The notes beneath the pieces were generated by a model that was not told the DNA's origin, made no database searches, and saw nothing but the letters and a program-made list of their open reading frames with translations. A DNA stretch of 64,000 bases, from positions 1 through 64,000 of the forward strand of contig CAZBRO010000026.1 in the NCBI GenBank assembly GCA_964494505.1. Reading direction: 5' to 3'. Below, in pieces: positions 27,370-37,885 of this stretch (positions are counted from its first letter, which is position 1; each line of letters starts with the position of its first letter). Source of the stretch: CAIYRG01 sp964494505. GTDB taxonomy: Bacteria; Pseudomonadota; Alphaproteobacteria; Micropepsales; Micropepsaceae. The position numbers were made by a program, and so were the translations under genes.

Positions 27370-29031
27370 TCAGATATGCTTCGTCGCCTCGCGTGCGGCC
27401 TGGTCGATGGTGAGCCACCGTGTCCGGTGCACGTCGGTGACGACCTTCCCCCAGCCATGCACATAAGGCCGCACTAGAATATCGGTGCCGGAGAAGAAGA
27501 TCGGAATCCAGGCGTGATCCTTCAGCGCGATGGCTTCGGCCTCGGCGAGCAGCTTGCCGCGTTCCGTTAGATCGAGCTCCCGCGTCGCGGCGTCCAGCAG
27601 CTCCACGCAATCGGGATTGTTGTAATAGCCGTAATTGTTGGCGTTGTCCCCCCGCAACATATCCAGGAACGTCGAGGCGTCATTGTAATCGGCAACCCAG
27701 CCGGGATTGCAGATTTCAAAGTCGTGGCTCTGGATGCGATTGTAGAAGATTGCAGCATCCACCTGGAGGATTTGCGCATCGACATAGATCTGCGTCCACA
27801 TCTGCTGGATCGCGACAGGCATCCGGCGCGCCGTGGGCGAAGCCGAGCGGATGAGGAGCGACGTCCGCAACAGATTGTCCGGGCCGTAGCCTGCAGCCCG
27901 CATCAGCTCCCGCGCGCGCTTCAGCCGGTCCGGAAATGGCATGGACTTAAAGGCAAGCTCCGCGCCGCCTGGATAATTCGCGATACCCGGAGGAACGATG
28001 GAATAGGCGGGCGGTTCGCCCACTCTGTCGATTTTGTTGACGATGGTTTCGCGGTCGACAGCGAGGCTCAGCGCTTCCCGCACGCGCACATCGCCGAACG
28101 GCTTTACGGACTGATTGCAGCAGAGATATTCCGTTGCGAGAATCAAATCGAGATGCAAGGTCTCGGGCATGTTCGCGCGCAGCCAGGCGATTTGCTGGCC
28201 CGGTAATTTCTCCTGCACGTCGAGTTCGCCCGCGCGCAGGCGCTTCAGCCCGGCTTCGTAATCGCTTGTGGGATAGCAGATGTGCCGGTCGATCTTCACA
28301 TTGGCCGCGTCGTAGAATTTCGGATTCTTCAGAAGCGTTACGTGGTCGTTGGGAAACCATTCGGCCAGCGTGAACGCACCGTTGCCGACATGGGTGCCCG
28401 GCCTGGTCCAAGTATCGCCATGCTTCTCCACGACATGGCGCGGCACGGGAAACGTGGCGTAATGCATCAGATATTGCAGCAGGTACGGCGCGGGTTGGGA
28501 CAGCTCCGCCACCAGCGTCCTTGGACTGGGTGCGCTGACGCCGAGCGTCGTCACCGGCATCTTGCCGGAATTGACCGCCTCGCCGTTCTTTATGAGATAG
28601 AGATAATAGGCATAGCTGGCTGCCGTCTTGGGATCGAGCATGCGACGCCAGGCATAGACGAAATCCTCCGCCGTCACCGGCGTTCCGTCCGACCACTGAT
28701 GATCGCGGATCTGGAACGTCCAGGTCAGCCCGTCCTTGGACTGCTCCCACTTTTCGGCGGCGGCGGGGATGGGAACACCGTTTTCGTCTTCGGTCGTCAG
28801 GCCGACGATCAGATCGCCGATGATGTTGTTTTCCCAGGTGCTCTGCGCGTGGTGCGGGTCGAGGGTCAGCGGTTCGGCGCCATTGCCGTGGTTGAACACC
28901 ACTTCGCCTTCGAACAGCAACGCTCCGGTCTTGGTTTGCGCTTCACCCGCCGCGCCGCCCCGGCCGCACGCCGCAAGCAGAACACTGCCGCACGCGGTAG
29001 AGAGAAAGGCTCGCCTCGTCTGTGCTTGCAT
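27370..29031 (-). CDS. Oligopeptide ABC transporter substrate-binding lipoprotein (OppA-like)
   Basis: A 553-residue binding protein of the OppA/DppA (SBP_bac_5) family. The N-terminus MQAQTRRAFLSTACGSVLLAACG carries a twin-arginine-like pair and a lipobox with Cys22, so it is probably a Tat-exported lipoprotein. Family features: EPLTLDPHHAQSTWENNIIG, GLTWTFQIRDHQWSDGTPVT, EDFVYAWRRMLDP, VREALSLAVDRETIV and PIFFSGTDILVRPYVHGW. It is the last gene of a minus-strand operon with a double ATPase and two permeases. The family suggests peptides; opine or antibiotic-peptide uptake is also possible. Confidence 0.9.
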   Translation of the reverse strand: MQAQTRRAFLSTACGSVLLAACGRGGAAGEAQTKTGALLFEGEVVFNHGNGAEPLTLDPHHAQSTWENNIIGDLIVGLTTEDENGVPIPAAAEKWEQSKDGLTWTFQIRDHQWSDGTPVTAEDFVYAWRRMLDPKTAASYAYYLYLIKNGEAVNSGKMPVTTLGVSAPSPRTLVAELSQPAPYLLQYLMHYATFPVPRHVVEKHGDTWTRPGTHVGNGAFTLAEWFPNDHVTLLKNPKFYDAANVKIDRHICYPTSDYEAGLKRLRAGELDVQEKLPGQQIAWLRANMPETLHLDLILATEYLCCNQSVKPFGDVRVREALSLAVDRETIVNKIDRVGEPPAYSIVPPGIANYPGGAELAFKSMPFPDRLKRARELMRAAGYGPDNLLRTSLLIRSASPTARRMPVAIQQMWTQIYVDAQILQVDAAIFYNRIQSHDFEICNPGWVADYNDASTFLDMLRGDNANNYGYYNNPDCVELLDAATRELDLTERGKLLAEAEAIALKDHAWIPIFFSGTDILVRPYVHGWGKVVTDVHRTRWLTIDQAAREATKHI

Positions 29032-29105
29032 GGGGTGCGCCCGTCAGTTGCGGTTAAAGTTTTACAACGCGAATGCCGGCAAATCCAAAGCATACCGCCG
29101 CGGGC

Positions 29106-30917
<1,812 letters not shown>

Positions 30918-30922
30918 CGCGC

Positions 30923-31861
30923 TCAGCGCTCCTTGGGGTCGAGCGCGTCGCGCAGCCCGTCGCCGATGAAGTTGAAGCAGAACAGCGTCGTCGTCATGAA
31001 CGCGGCCGGGAAAATCAGCGTCCAGGGCGCGCTCTGCATGGTTGCCGCGCCGTCGGAAATCAGCACGCCCCAGGAGGTGAGGGGCTCGCGGATGCCGAGA
31101 CCGAGAAACGAGAGGAAACTTTCCGCCAGAATTACGCCCGGAATGGTCAGCGTGACATAGACGATCACGGGGCCCAGCACGTTCGGGACGATGTGGCGCC
31201 AGATGATGCCGAGATTCCCGACCCCGGCCGCGCGCGCGGCCTCGACGAATTCCTTCTGCTTGGCTGATAAAGTCTGCCCACGGACGATTCGAGCCATGGT
31301 CAGCCACGACACCGCCCCGATGGCCACGAACAGCAGCACGAAATTCTGATTGAAGATCACCATCAGGATGATCACGAAAAAGATGAAGGGCAGCGAATAG
31401 AGAATATCCACGATGCGCATCATCACGCCGTCGACCCTGCCCCCGATGAATCCCGCGGCCGCCCCGTACAGCACCCCGATCAGAAGACTGACGAACGTCG
31501 CCACGATCCCGACCGCCAGGGACACGCGCGCGCCATAGAGCGTGCGCACGAAGAGATCGCGCCCCACAATATCGGTGCCGAACCAGTGCAGCCCGCCTGC
31601 GTGACAGGTGTAGGGGTCCGCCGGCCACCAATTGGGCGCGCACGAGATCACGTCGTAATCGATGTCGCTGTAGCCATAGGGGGAGAGAAACGGCGCGAAA
31701 ATCGCCATCAGCGTGATCAGCCCGAGCAGCACCATGCCGACCACCGCCGCCTTGTTGCGGAAGAGACGGCGGCGCGCGTCCGCAAGCAGGCTCCGGCCTT
31801 TGACGGCCTGGGCGCGTTCCATCAGCAGCGCGTCGGGATGTTGCGGCGTGCGTCGCAGCAT
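30923..31861 (-). CDS. Oligopeptide ABC transporter permease (DppC/OppC-like)
   Basis: A 312-residue inner-membrane permease. It has the N-terminal helix NKAAVVGMVLLGLITLMAIF, the OppC extension, and the EAA loop EAARAAGVGNLGIIWRHIVP that contacts the ATPase. It ends DGLRDALDPKER, typical of DppC. The ATG at 31861 overlaps the stop of the upstream permease (TGATG), implying translational coupling; a GTG at 31864 is the alternative start. Second gene of the transporter operon. Confidence 0.9.
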   Translation of the reverse strand: MLRRTPQHPDALLMERAQAVKGRSLLADARRRLFRNKAAVVGMVLLGLITLMAIFAPFLSPYGYSDIDYDVISCAPNWWPADPYTCHAGGLHWFGTDIVGRDLFVRTLYGARVSLAVGIVATFVSLLIGVLYGAAAGFIGGRVDGVMMRIVDILYSLPFIFFVIILMVIFNQNFVLLFVAIGAVSWLTMARIVRGQTLSAKQKEFVEAARAAGVGNLGIIWRHIVPNVLGPVIVYVTLTIPGVILAESFLSFLGLGIREPLTSWGVLISDGAATMQSAPWTLIFPAAFMTTTLFCFNFIGDGLRDALDPKER

Positions 31862-32805
31862 CACTCGTATCTCACGCGGGGATCGAGCACGCTGTAGAGC
31901 AGGTCGGCGATCAGATTGAGCACGATGATGAGGGCCGCGTAAAAGATGGTGACGCCCATCACCAGCGTGTAATCGCGGTTGAGCGCGGCCTGAACGAAAT
32001 AGCGGCCGATGCCGGGAAGCCCGAAAATCTGCTCCACGATGAGCGAGCCGCTGACGATGTCGGCGATGGCCGGGCCGAGATAACTGACCAGCGGCATCAG
32101 GCCTGCGCGCAATGCGTGGTGCGTGACGATGCGCCAGGTGGGAAGGCCCTTGGCGCGCGCGGTGCGGATGAAGTTGGAATGCAGCACCTCGACCATGCTG
32201 CCGCGCGTCAGCCGCGCGATCACGGCAATCGGCGCAAGCGACAACACGGCGACTGGCAGCACCATGTTGGGAAGCGCGCCCCCCGCCCAGCCGCCGACCG
32301 GCAGCGAGATGTCCAGCCCGAAAACATGAATGCCGTAAATGCCGAAGATCAGTTGAAGCAACGGCGCGGTCACGAAGGAGGGAATGCAGATGCCGATCAT
32401 GGCGAGCGTCATCACCGAATAATCGGGCGGCCGGTTCTGACGCAGCGCCGCAATCACGCCGAGCGCCGTCCCGATGAACATCGCCAGCGCCATGGCCGAG
32501 AGCCCGAGCTTCAAACTGACCGGGAAACCCGCCCCGATAAGCTGGCTGACGGTAAAATCGCGGATTTTGTAAGACGGGCCGAGATCGCCATGCACCAGCC
32601 GGCCGAGGTAGATGAAATATTGTTCATAGACCGGTTTATCGAGATCGTAGGCGGCGGCGATGTTCTTGGCGATTTCGGGCGGAAGCTTGCGCTCGGTGTC
32701 GAAGGGGCCGCCCGGCGCCAGCCGCATCATGAAGAACGCCAGCGTGATGATGATGAAGAGCGTCGGGATTGCGCCGAGAATTCGCCGGATGGTGTAGGAG
32801 AGCAT
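31861..32805 (-). CDS. Oligopeptide ABC transporter permease (DppB/OppB-like)
   Basis: A 314-residue inner-membrane permease. The start MLSYTIRRILGAIPTLFIII fits the DppB/OppB family; FFMMRLAPGGPFDTER and the EAA loop TARAKGLPTWRIVTHHAL follow. It ends LNLIADLLYSVLDPRVRYE, the usual DppB end. I prefer the ATG at 32805 for family length; an in-frame ATG at 32841 is possible and neither has a clear ribosome site. First gene of the operon, 97 bases after a second binding-protein gene on the same strand. Confidence 0.87.
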   Translation of the reverse strand: MLSYTIRRILGAIPTLFIIITLAFFMMRLAPGGPFDTERKLPPEIAKNIAAAYDLDKPVYEQYFIYLGRLVHGDLGPSYKIRDFTVSQLIGAGFPVSLKLGLSAMALAMFIGTALGVIAALRQNRPPDYSVMTLAMIGICIPSFVTAPLLQLIFGIYGIHVFGLDISLPVGGWAGGALPNMVLPVAVLSLAPIAVIARLTRGSMVEVLHSNFIRTARAKGLPTWRIVTHHALRAGLMPLVSYLGPAIADIVSGSLIVEQIFGLPGIGRYFVQAALNRDYTLVMGVTIFYAALIIVLNLIADLLYSVLDPRVRYE

Positions 32806-32902
32806 GGGACGGGCAACGCTTTCGGACGCACGCTGAAGCATCCAGGCTTGTCGAGCACCATGGCAATGTCAATGCGCCGAACGCGCGCAATCTAGAGGGC
32901 GC

Positions 32903-33997
32903 TTAGTTCTTCCGCCATTCCGCCCAGCGCGCTTCGAGCGCCTCGCCGTGCTTGGCCCACCAATCCGGATCGACTTCGAGCGCGCGGCCGAAATTCTCGG
33001 GCGCTGTGGGAAGATGCGGCCGCATTTCGCCGTCATTGTCCGGGTTCAGCCCGACCAGCCCAATCGAAGAGCGCCGCGCCGGGCCGTAGGGCAGCAGAGC
33101 CGCCTCCTGCGCGAGCGGCTGGGGGCCGGTGGCGAAGCGGATGAACTCGAGCGCCCGCTTCTTGTTGGGAGAGCCCTTGGGAATCCCGAACACGTCGAGT
33201 TGATAGAGCTGGCCGTCCCAGATGGTGCGGATTTTCGGCTCGGGATCGAGGCTGAAGATGCGGGCGTTCAAGACGGTCGACATGGCCACATCGCCGCGGG
33301 CCAGCATCTGGGAGGGTTCGCCCGCCCGGCGCCACCATTTGATGCTCGATTTGATGGTGTCGAGCTTGGCGAAGGCGCGGTCGGCGCCGGCCCGCGTCCC
33401 GAGCACGGAATAAAGCTGCCACGGCTTCACGCCGTCGGCGAGGAGCGCCAGTTCCAGATTGAATTTGGGGCCGTTGTCCTTCAGGCCGCGGGCTCCCGGA
33501 AAGCGCGCGAGATCGAAAAAGTCTTCCACGGTCTGCGGCTGCTCGTCCTCGAACTGGCTCGTATCCACGCCGATCACCTGGCTGTAGACGACGCTCCCGA
33601 TCCAGCACGGCCCGATCGCGCCGGGCACGAAATCGCGTGCTGCGGCAGCGCCATTGTTCCCCGGCGGCAGTTCGATGCCGAGGATGTTCTCCAGGAGGCC
33701 CTGCCGGCATGCTGCCGCCGCGTCTTCAAGTTCGAGATCGACGACATCCCACTGCACCTCGCCGGAAGAGACCTGCCGGGAAATCTCCTTCAGCCCGCCG
33801 CCATAATTGGCGACGTTCACATCGACATGGGTTGAATCCGTGTACGGATGGAAGAGCGCGAGCGTCTGTGCCCGCCCATAGGTATCCCCCCAGCTCACCA
33901 CGGTCAGCGAGGGGGGTGGCCGCGTGACCCAATAAAGCGCGCCCCCGGCGAGGACCAGAACGACCAGGGTCGCGGCGAGCCAGCGGGGAAGCCTCAT
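32903..33997 (-). CDS. Membrane-anchored periplasmic substrate-binding protein (PotD/family 1-like)
   Basis: A 364-residue binding protein. The N-terminal segment LAATLVVLVLAGGALYWVT has no clear cleavage site, so it may remain anchored. Mature features TVVSWGDTYGRAQTLALFHP, VQWDVVDLELEDAAAACRQG, GVDTSQFEDEQPQTVEDFFD and GIPKGSPNKKRALEFIRF match polyamine/iron-type extracellular binding proteins. It lies between asmA and the dpp-type permeases on the same strand. OppA is already present, so it may serve another transporter elsewhere or be an orphan. The ligand is not predicted. Confidence 0.75.
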   Translation of the reverse strand: MRLPRWLAATLVVLVLAGGALYWVTRPPPSLTVVSWGDTYGRAQTLALFHPYTDSTHVDVNVANYGGGLKEISRQVSSGEVQWDVVDLELEDAAAACRQGLLENILGIELPPGNNGAAAARDFVPGAIGPCWIGSVVYSQVIGVDTSQFEDEQPQTVEDFFDLARFPGARGLKDNGPKFNLELALLADGVKPWQLYSVLGTRAGADRAFAKLDTIKSSIKWWRRAGEPSQMLARGDVAMSTVLNARIFSLDPEPKIRTIWDGQLYQLDVFGIPKGSPNKKRALEFIRFATGPQPLAQEAALLPYGPARRSSIGLVGLNPDNDGEMRPHLPTAPENFGRALEVDPDWWAKHGEALEARWAEWRKN

Positions 33998-34008
33998 GAG
34001 CGCTTACG

Positions 34009-35928
34009 CTATTTTTTCGATCCGTTCCCCGTACCGAAAAGCGACTTCAGAGACAAGCCGGGCTGGGTTAAGAGATCGAAAGGTGTCTTCGCGCCGTCCT
34101 GTAATTTCTCGACGATGGTCTTGCCGAGCGCCCTGACATCGGGGCCGTAGCTCGGCCTCTGCCATGGGCCTTTGACGAAGAAGGGCACGCCGATGTCGAT
34201 CAGCTTGACCCCCGGCAGCCCCTTTGTGGCCTTCGGTTCGAAATGGAACTCCAGCGTGCGGGCGGAAATATCCACATTGCCGCGTCCGTTCATCTCCACG
34301 GCCGGGTTCACCAGCTGGAAGTCCTTGGTCTCAAGGATGCCCTTGTCGATGGTGAAGCTCGCGCCCATCCGGGTGAACTCGGTCTTCGCGTCGTCGCCGA
34401 TGGCCGCCCCCAGCGCCTCGCCGGTCACCACCGACTGGATCACGCGGGACACCGCCGCAAGATCGGCGCCGGTGATTTCGCCGTCGGTGAAGCGAATCTC
34501 GCCCTTGCCGGCGATGTTGCGGACCATTGCCGCGCTGTTCGCACCGGAGGTCGCGATCTCGTAGCGCACGCTCCCCTTTCCCGCGATCTCGTCTACGCCC
34601 ATCAGCTGAGTGAGGAACGGCTGCACCTTGATCCCGCTGACATCGAGCGTGCTTTTCAGTTTGGGTGTCTGGCCCCTCGCATCCACCGTAAGGCTCGCCC
34701 GGCCGCTGCCTCCATAGGCATTGACCTTGGTCATATCGGCTTCGAGCAATCCGTCCGTCAGCGTGGCCTTCACGATGGCTTGATCGAGCTTCAGATCGGG
34801 AAGCACCAGTTCGCCCACAGCCAGCGTCAAATCGGCATTCACCGCCTTGAGCCCGGAGAGCGGCAGCGGGGCATCCGGATTGGCTTTGGTGCGCGCGGCT
34901 TTGACGGTGTCGTCGTCGGCGCCCGGCGCGAGGTAGGGATTGATATTCAGCCGGTCGATCGTGAGGTGGCCCGTGATGGCGAGAACCGCAGGCTTGGTAT
35001 CCAGGCTGAGGTCGCCATTCAGATTCATCTGGTCGAAGGCGAGGTGGGTCTGCCTCAGCGAATAAACGCCGTCACGCGAGGCGAAATGGCCTTCCAGAGC
35101 GACCAGTCCGAAGCCGTTGCCGGGAGGCATCGGATTCCCGAGCCAGGCAGCGAGGCTGCGCACGGAATGGGCCCCGAGCTTCAGCGCGCCCGACATATTG
35201 CCGCCGCCAAGCTGGCCGGTGAATTCCGCGTTGATGATGTTGGAGCCGATGGAAAGCCGTGCGTCCGTCGTGTGGCTGTTCATCAGGTTGCCGAAATTGT
35301 CGAGCCGCCCGTCGATCTTCAGGTTCTCGCCATTATAGGTGAGCGAACCCATCAGGGTCATCGGCAGCGACAGGGTGGGGCGCGCCACGTCGGGCATGTC
35401 GAGCGACAGCGAAACATCGATGATCGATTGGGTTTTGCCGGAGCCCGCGTCGTAATAGGTCATCGTGCCGTCGTTGATGGCGAGATGCGAGAACCCGATC
35501 CGGTCGAGAGCGGCTGCGTCAGCCGGCGCACCGGACTCCGGGGTCTTCGAAAACGACCAATTCGGCGCGCCGTTCTTGGCGACTTCGAGATGGATCACAG
35601 GCTTCTGAAGGGTGAGCTGCGTCACCTCCAATTGGCCGGAAAAGAGCGGTCTCAGCTTCGCGCCGACCACCAGCCCTTCGGCCGCGATCATCTGCGGGTC
35701 GCGGGCGCCCGGCATATTGGCGACGGAAACATCGGAGAGCGACAGGCCGATATCGGGATAAACCGTCAGATGCACCGGTCCCCGGATATGAACCTCCCGC
35801 GACAGGGCGCGGGATGCGGCCGCTTCCAACTGCCCGCGATACATATCGAGCGGGATCAGGAACGGCGTCGCCAGAATCACCAGGATGACAGCGAGAACGA
35901 TCAGCTCGATTTTGGTGCCGCGGCTCAT
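34009..35928 (-). CDS. AsmA-family protein
   Basis: A 639-residue protein of the AsmA/YhdP-type family, now linked to phospholipid transport between membranes. One N-terminal membrane helix (IELIVLAVILVILATPFLIP) precedes an AsmA domain (GQLEAAASRALSREVHIRGP, GLSLSDVSVANMPG) and long beta-rich repeats. The C-terminal AsmA block (GKGEIRFTDGEITGADLAAV, ETKDFQLVNPAVEMNGRGNV, GVPFFVKGPWQRPSYGPD) is complete. AGGGAT precedes the ATG at 35928. The gene is 11 nt upstream of the binding-protein gene, a possible operon. Confidence 0.85.
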   Translation of the reverse strand: MSRGTKIELIVLAVILVILATPFLIPLDMYRGQLEAAASRALSREVHIRGPVHLTVYPDIGLSLSDVSVANMPGARDPQMIAAEGLVVGAKLRPLFSGQLEVTQLTLQKPVIHLEVAKNGAPNWSFSKTPESGAPADAAALDRIGFSHLAINDGTMTYYDAGSGKTQSIIDVSLSLDMPDVARPTLSLPMTLMGSLTYNGENLKIDGRLDNFGNLMNSHTTDARLSIGSNIINAEFTGQLGGGNMSGALKLGAHSVRSLAAWLGNPMPPGNGFGLVALEGHFASRDGVYSLRQTHLAFDQMNLNGDLSLDTKPAVLAITGHLTIDRLNINPYLAPGADDDTVKAARTKANPDAPLPLSGLKAVNADLTLAVGELVLPDLKLDQAIVKATLTDGLLEADMTKVNAYGGSGRASLTVDARGQTPKLKSTLDVSGIKVQPFLTQLMGVDEIAGKGSVRYEIATSGANSAAMVRNIAGKGEIRFTDGEITGADLAAVSRVIQSVVTGEALGAAIGDDAKTEFTRMGASFTIDKGILETKDFQLVNPAVEMNGRGNVDISARTLEFHFEPKATKGLPGVKLIDIGVPFFVKGPWQRPSYGPDVRALGKTIVEKLQDGAKTPFDLLTQPGLSLKSLFGTGNGSKK

Positions 35929-36089
35929 GGAAATCCCTGGATCACAGGCAGAAACGGATAAACGAGAAATGCCGGGTTGGCGAATACGCCTAATGACCCA
36001 GGAAGCCTCACCTGTTATGAGGGCAAAAATGCGTCCGCAAAGGCGCCTTTTCCGGGGTAATCCGTTTCGCTTGCACTGGTGACCATAAT

Positions 36090-36108
36090 GCTTATGATAA
36101 TCATTCGC
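36090..36108. promoter_or_regulatory. Fur-like operator
   Basis: GCTTATGATAATCATTCGC matches 15 of 19 positions of the Fur consensus GATAATGATAATCATTATC, including the whole central ATGATAATCATT. It ends 5 bases before the start codon of the iron-type binding-protein gene, where Fur would block initiation. Confidence 0.7.
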
Positions 36109-36113
36109 AAACT

Positions 36114-37148
36114 ATGAAGCCAGTCATGCTCCTCCGTTTTCTTGCCGCCCTGATTGTGCTGGGTCTGGCCGCGCCGTCGGTTCCCGCGATGGCGGCCGAG
36201 GCGCTGAACATCTATTCGGCGCGCCATTACGATTCGGACGAGCTGCTTTATGACGGCTTCCAGAAGGCCACCGGCATCCCGGTGAACGTGATCGAGGGCG
36301 ACGGGCCGGAGCTGCTCGCCCGCATGAAGGCGGAAGGCAAGAATTCGCCAGCCGACGTGTTCCTGACGGTGGACGCCGGCAACCTTTGGCTGGCCGAGAA
36401 GGAGAACCTCTTCCAGCCGGCGCAATCGAAGATTTTGGACAGCCGCATTCCGCCTGCGCTCAAGAGCCCGAAGAATCTTTGGTTCGGCTTTTCCACGCGC
36501 GCGCGCCTGATCTTTGTGAACGCGAAGAAGGTCGACCCCAAGCTGGTGCAGACCTATGACGCGCTTGCCGACCCCAGGCTGAAGCGCCAGATCTGCATGC
36601 GGTCGAGTTCGGCCGTCTACAACCTCTCGCTCCTGGGCGCGATGATCCAGCACATGGGCGCGGCCAAGGCCGAACAATGGGTCAAAGGGATCGTCGCCAA
36701 TTTCGTGCGCAGCCCGCAGGGCGCGGATACCACGCTGCTCCAGAGCGTGGCGGCCGGCGAATGCGGCGTAACCATCGCCAATCATTATTATTACATGCGG
36801 CTGGTGAACTCGAAGGTGAAGGCCGAACGCGACGCCGCGGCGAAGCTCACCCCGATCTTCCCCGATCAGGACGGCTACGGCACGCATGTGAACATTTCGG
36901 GCGGCGGCGTGATGGCATCGGCGCCGCACAAGGCGATTGCGGTGCGCTTCCTCGAATACATGGCGAGCGACGCGGCGCAGAACATTATCGCGGGCGCCAA
37001 TTACGAATTCCCTGCCGTTCAAAGCGTGCCGATCACCAAAGAGCTGAAGCTGCTGCCGAAGTTCAAGCCCGATGCGCTGAACGTGTCGTATTACGGCATC
37101 AACCAGGCACAGGCGCAGACCATCTTCGACCGCGCCGGCTGGCGCTAG
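36114..37148 (+). CDS. Iron(III)-type ABC transporter substrate-binding protein (FbpA/FutA-like)
   Basis: A 344-residue periplasmic binding protein. Signal peptide ends PAMAA; the mature start EALNIYSARHYDSDELLYDG is the FbpA/FutA signature. SPADVFLTVDAGNLWLAEKE, QGADTTLLQSVAAGECGVTI and the ANHYYYMRL tyrosine cluster fit ferric-ion ligands. A Fur-like box sits right before the ATG, leaving no room for a good Shine-Dalgarno, so the message may be near-leaderless. A fused iron-type permease is 3 kb away on the other strand; no ATPase gene is in the window. Confidence 0.88.
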   Translation: MKPVMLLRFLAALIVLGLAAPSVPAMAAEALNIYSARHYDSDELLYDGFQKATGIPVNVIEGDGPELLARMKAEGKNSPADVFLTVDAGNLWLAEKENLFQPAQSKILDSRIPPALKSPKNLWFGFSTRARLIFVNAKKVDPKLVQTYDALADPRLKRQICMRSSSAVYNLSLLGAMIQHMGAAKAEQWVKGIVANFVRSPQGADTTLLQSVAAGECGVTIANHYYYMRLVNSKVKAERDAAAKLTPIFPDQDGYGTHVNISGGGVMASAPHKAIAVRFLEYMASDAAQNIIAGANYEFPAVQSVPITKELKLLPKFKPDALNVSYYGINQAQAQTIFDRAGWR

Positions 37149-37216
37149 CGCGCGTGATCCTCCCCTGCGAAGCGGGGGAGGCGGCGCGGTGCGTCAGTGC
37201 CGTGCCGAAGGGGGCT

Positions 37217-37705
37217 TCAATTCTTGAAGCCGAATTTCACGGTTTCAAAAATGCGCTCGACCGTCGCCCTGTCTTCGGGCTTGGCAACCGAGCCCATGAC
37301 AAGCAGGCTCAAGGGACCGAAATCGTCTTTCTCGACAGCCGGCACATAGAGCCCGACGAACAGCGGGTGCGCCGGATCGGGGGCCGCCGCACGCGTGATC
37401 GCGCCCGGCTTCTCGTCCACCACCAGCTTCACCTCGGATGGGTTCTTGGCGCCCTCGGGCAGCTTCATCGCGTCGCGGTGATAGCCGAACTCGACGGCAA
37501 GATCGAAACCTGCGCCGTGGAACGTACCGGCAAAAGCATCGCCGGTGCGGATGCGCTCGAAGGTGGTTCCGGGGGGCGCTTTAACGGTGAACATCGGCCC
37601 CGCCATCACGTGCACCCAATCGGCCGGCACGGCATCGGCCGCCATTGCGTGACCCGAAAATCCGATCGCCAGGACACCGGCAAATACAGCGGTCAGCGCG
37701 CGCAT
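37217..37705 (-). CDS. Exported protein of unknown function
   Basis: A 162-residue exported protein with a signal peptide ending GHAMA. The mature part includes WVHVMAGPMFTVKAPPGTTF, FHGAGFDLAVEFGYHRD and ATVERIFETVKFGF. This pattern resembles small secreted proteins of the 59804/61124 type, but I would not call them homologs from reading alone. GGAGAG precedes the ATG at 37705. It converges with the iron-binding-protein gene. Confidence 0.65.
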   Translation of the reverse strand: MRALTAVFAGVLAIGFSGHAMAADAVPADWVHVMAGPMFTVKAPPGTTFERIRTGDAFAGTFHGAGFDLAVEFGYHRDAMKLPEGAKNPSEVKLVVDEKPGAITRAAAPDPAHPLFVGLYVPAVEKDDFGPLSLLVMGSVAKPEDRATVERIFETVKFGFKN

Positions 37706-37737
37706 GGTTCTCTCCATCTGGTTTCAATAGATATATC

Positions 37738-37795
37738 ACGCGGAGACGCGGAGGCCGCGGAGAAAGACAACTCCGCGTTCTCCGCGCTTCCGCGT
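37738..37795. repeat. Long hairpin of CGCGGAG/CTCCGCG repeats
   Basis: Three GCGGA(G) units on the left pair with three CTCCGC/TCCGCG units on the right, around an AAAGACAA loop; unpaired triplets separate the units. It lies just upstream of gene 37217-37705, next to an extragenic palindrome. Confidence 0.75.
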
Positions 37796-37812
37796 GTGGA
37801 ATCTGTTTCGCC

Positions 37813-37880
37813 CCCCTCACCCTTCGACAGGCTCGGGGTGAAGAATAATCCTCATGCTGAGCTTGTCGAAGCATGAGGGG
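37813..37880. repeat. Extragenic palindrome pair, type B copy 1
   Basis: Two related palindromic units separated by AATAAT: a CCCTCACCCTTCGACAGGCT-type unit and a CCTCATGCTGAGCTTGTCGA-type unit ending GCATGAGG. Copies of the same paired design are at 38941-39008 and 63261-63350. This type is frequent between alphaproteobacterial genes. Confidence 0.8.
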
Positions 37881-37885
37881 GACGC

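Noticed and set aside
30923..31643. Upstream extension of the double ATPase frame
   Set aside because: It overlaps the permease gene in another frame and reads as Arg-rich nonsense; the ATPase starts at 30917 with a normal N-terminus.
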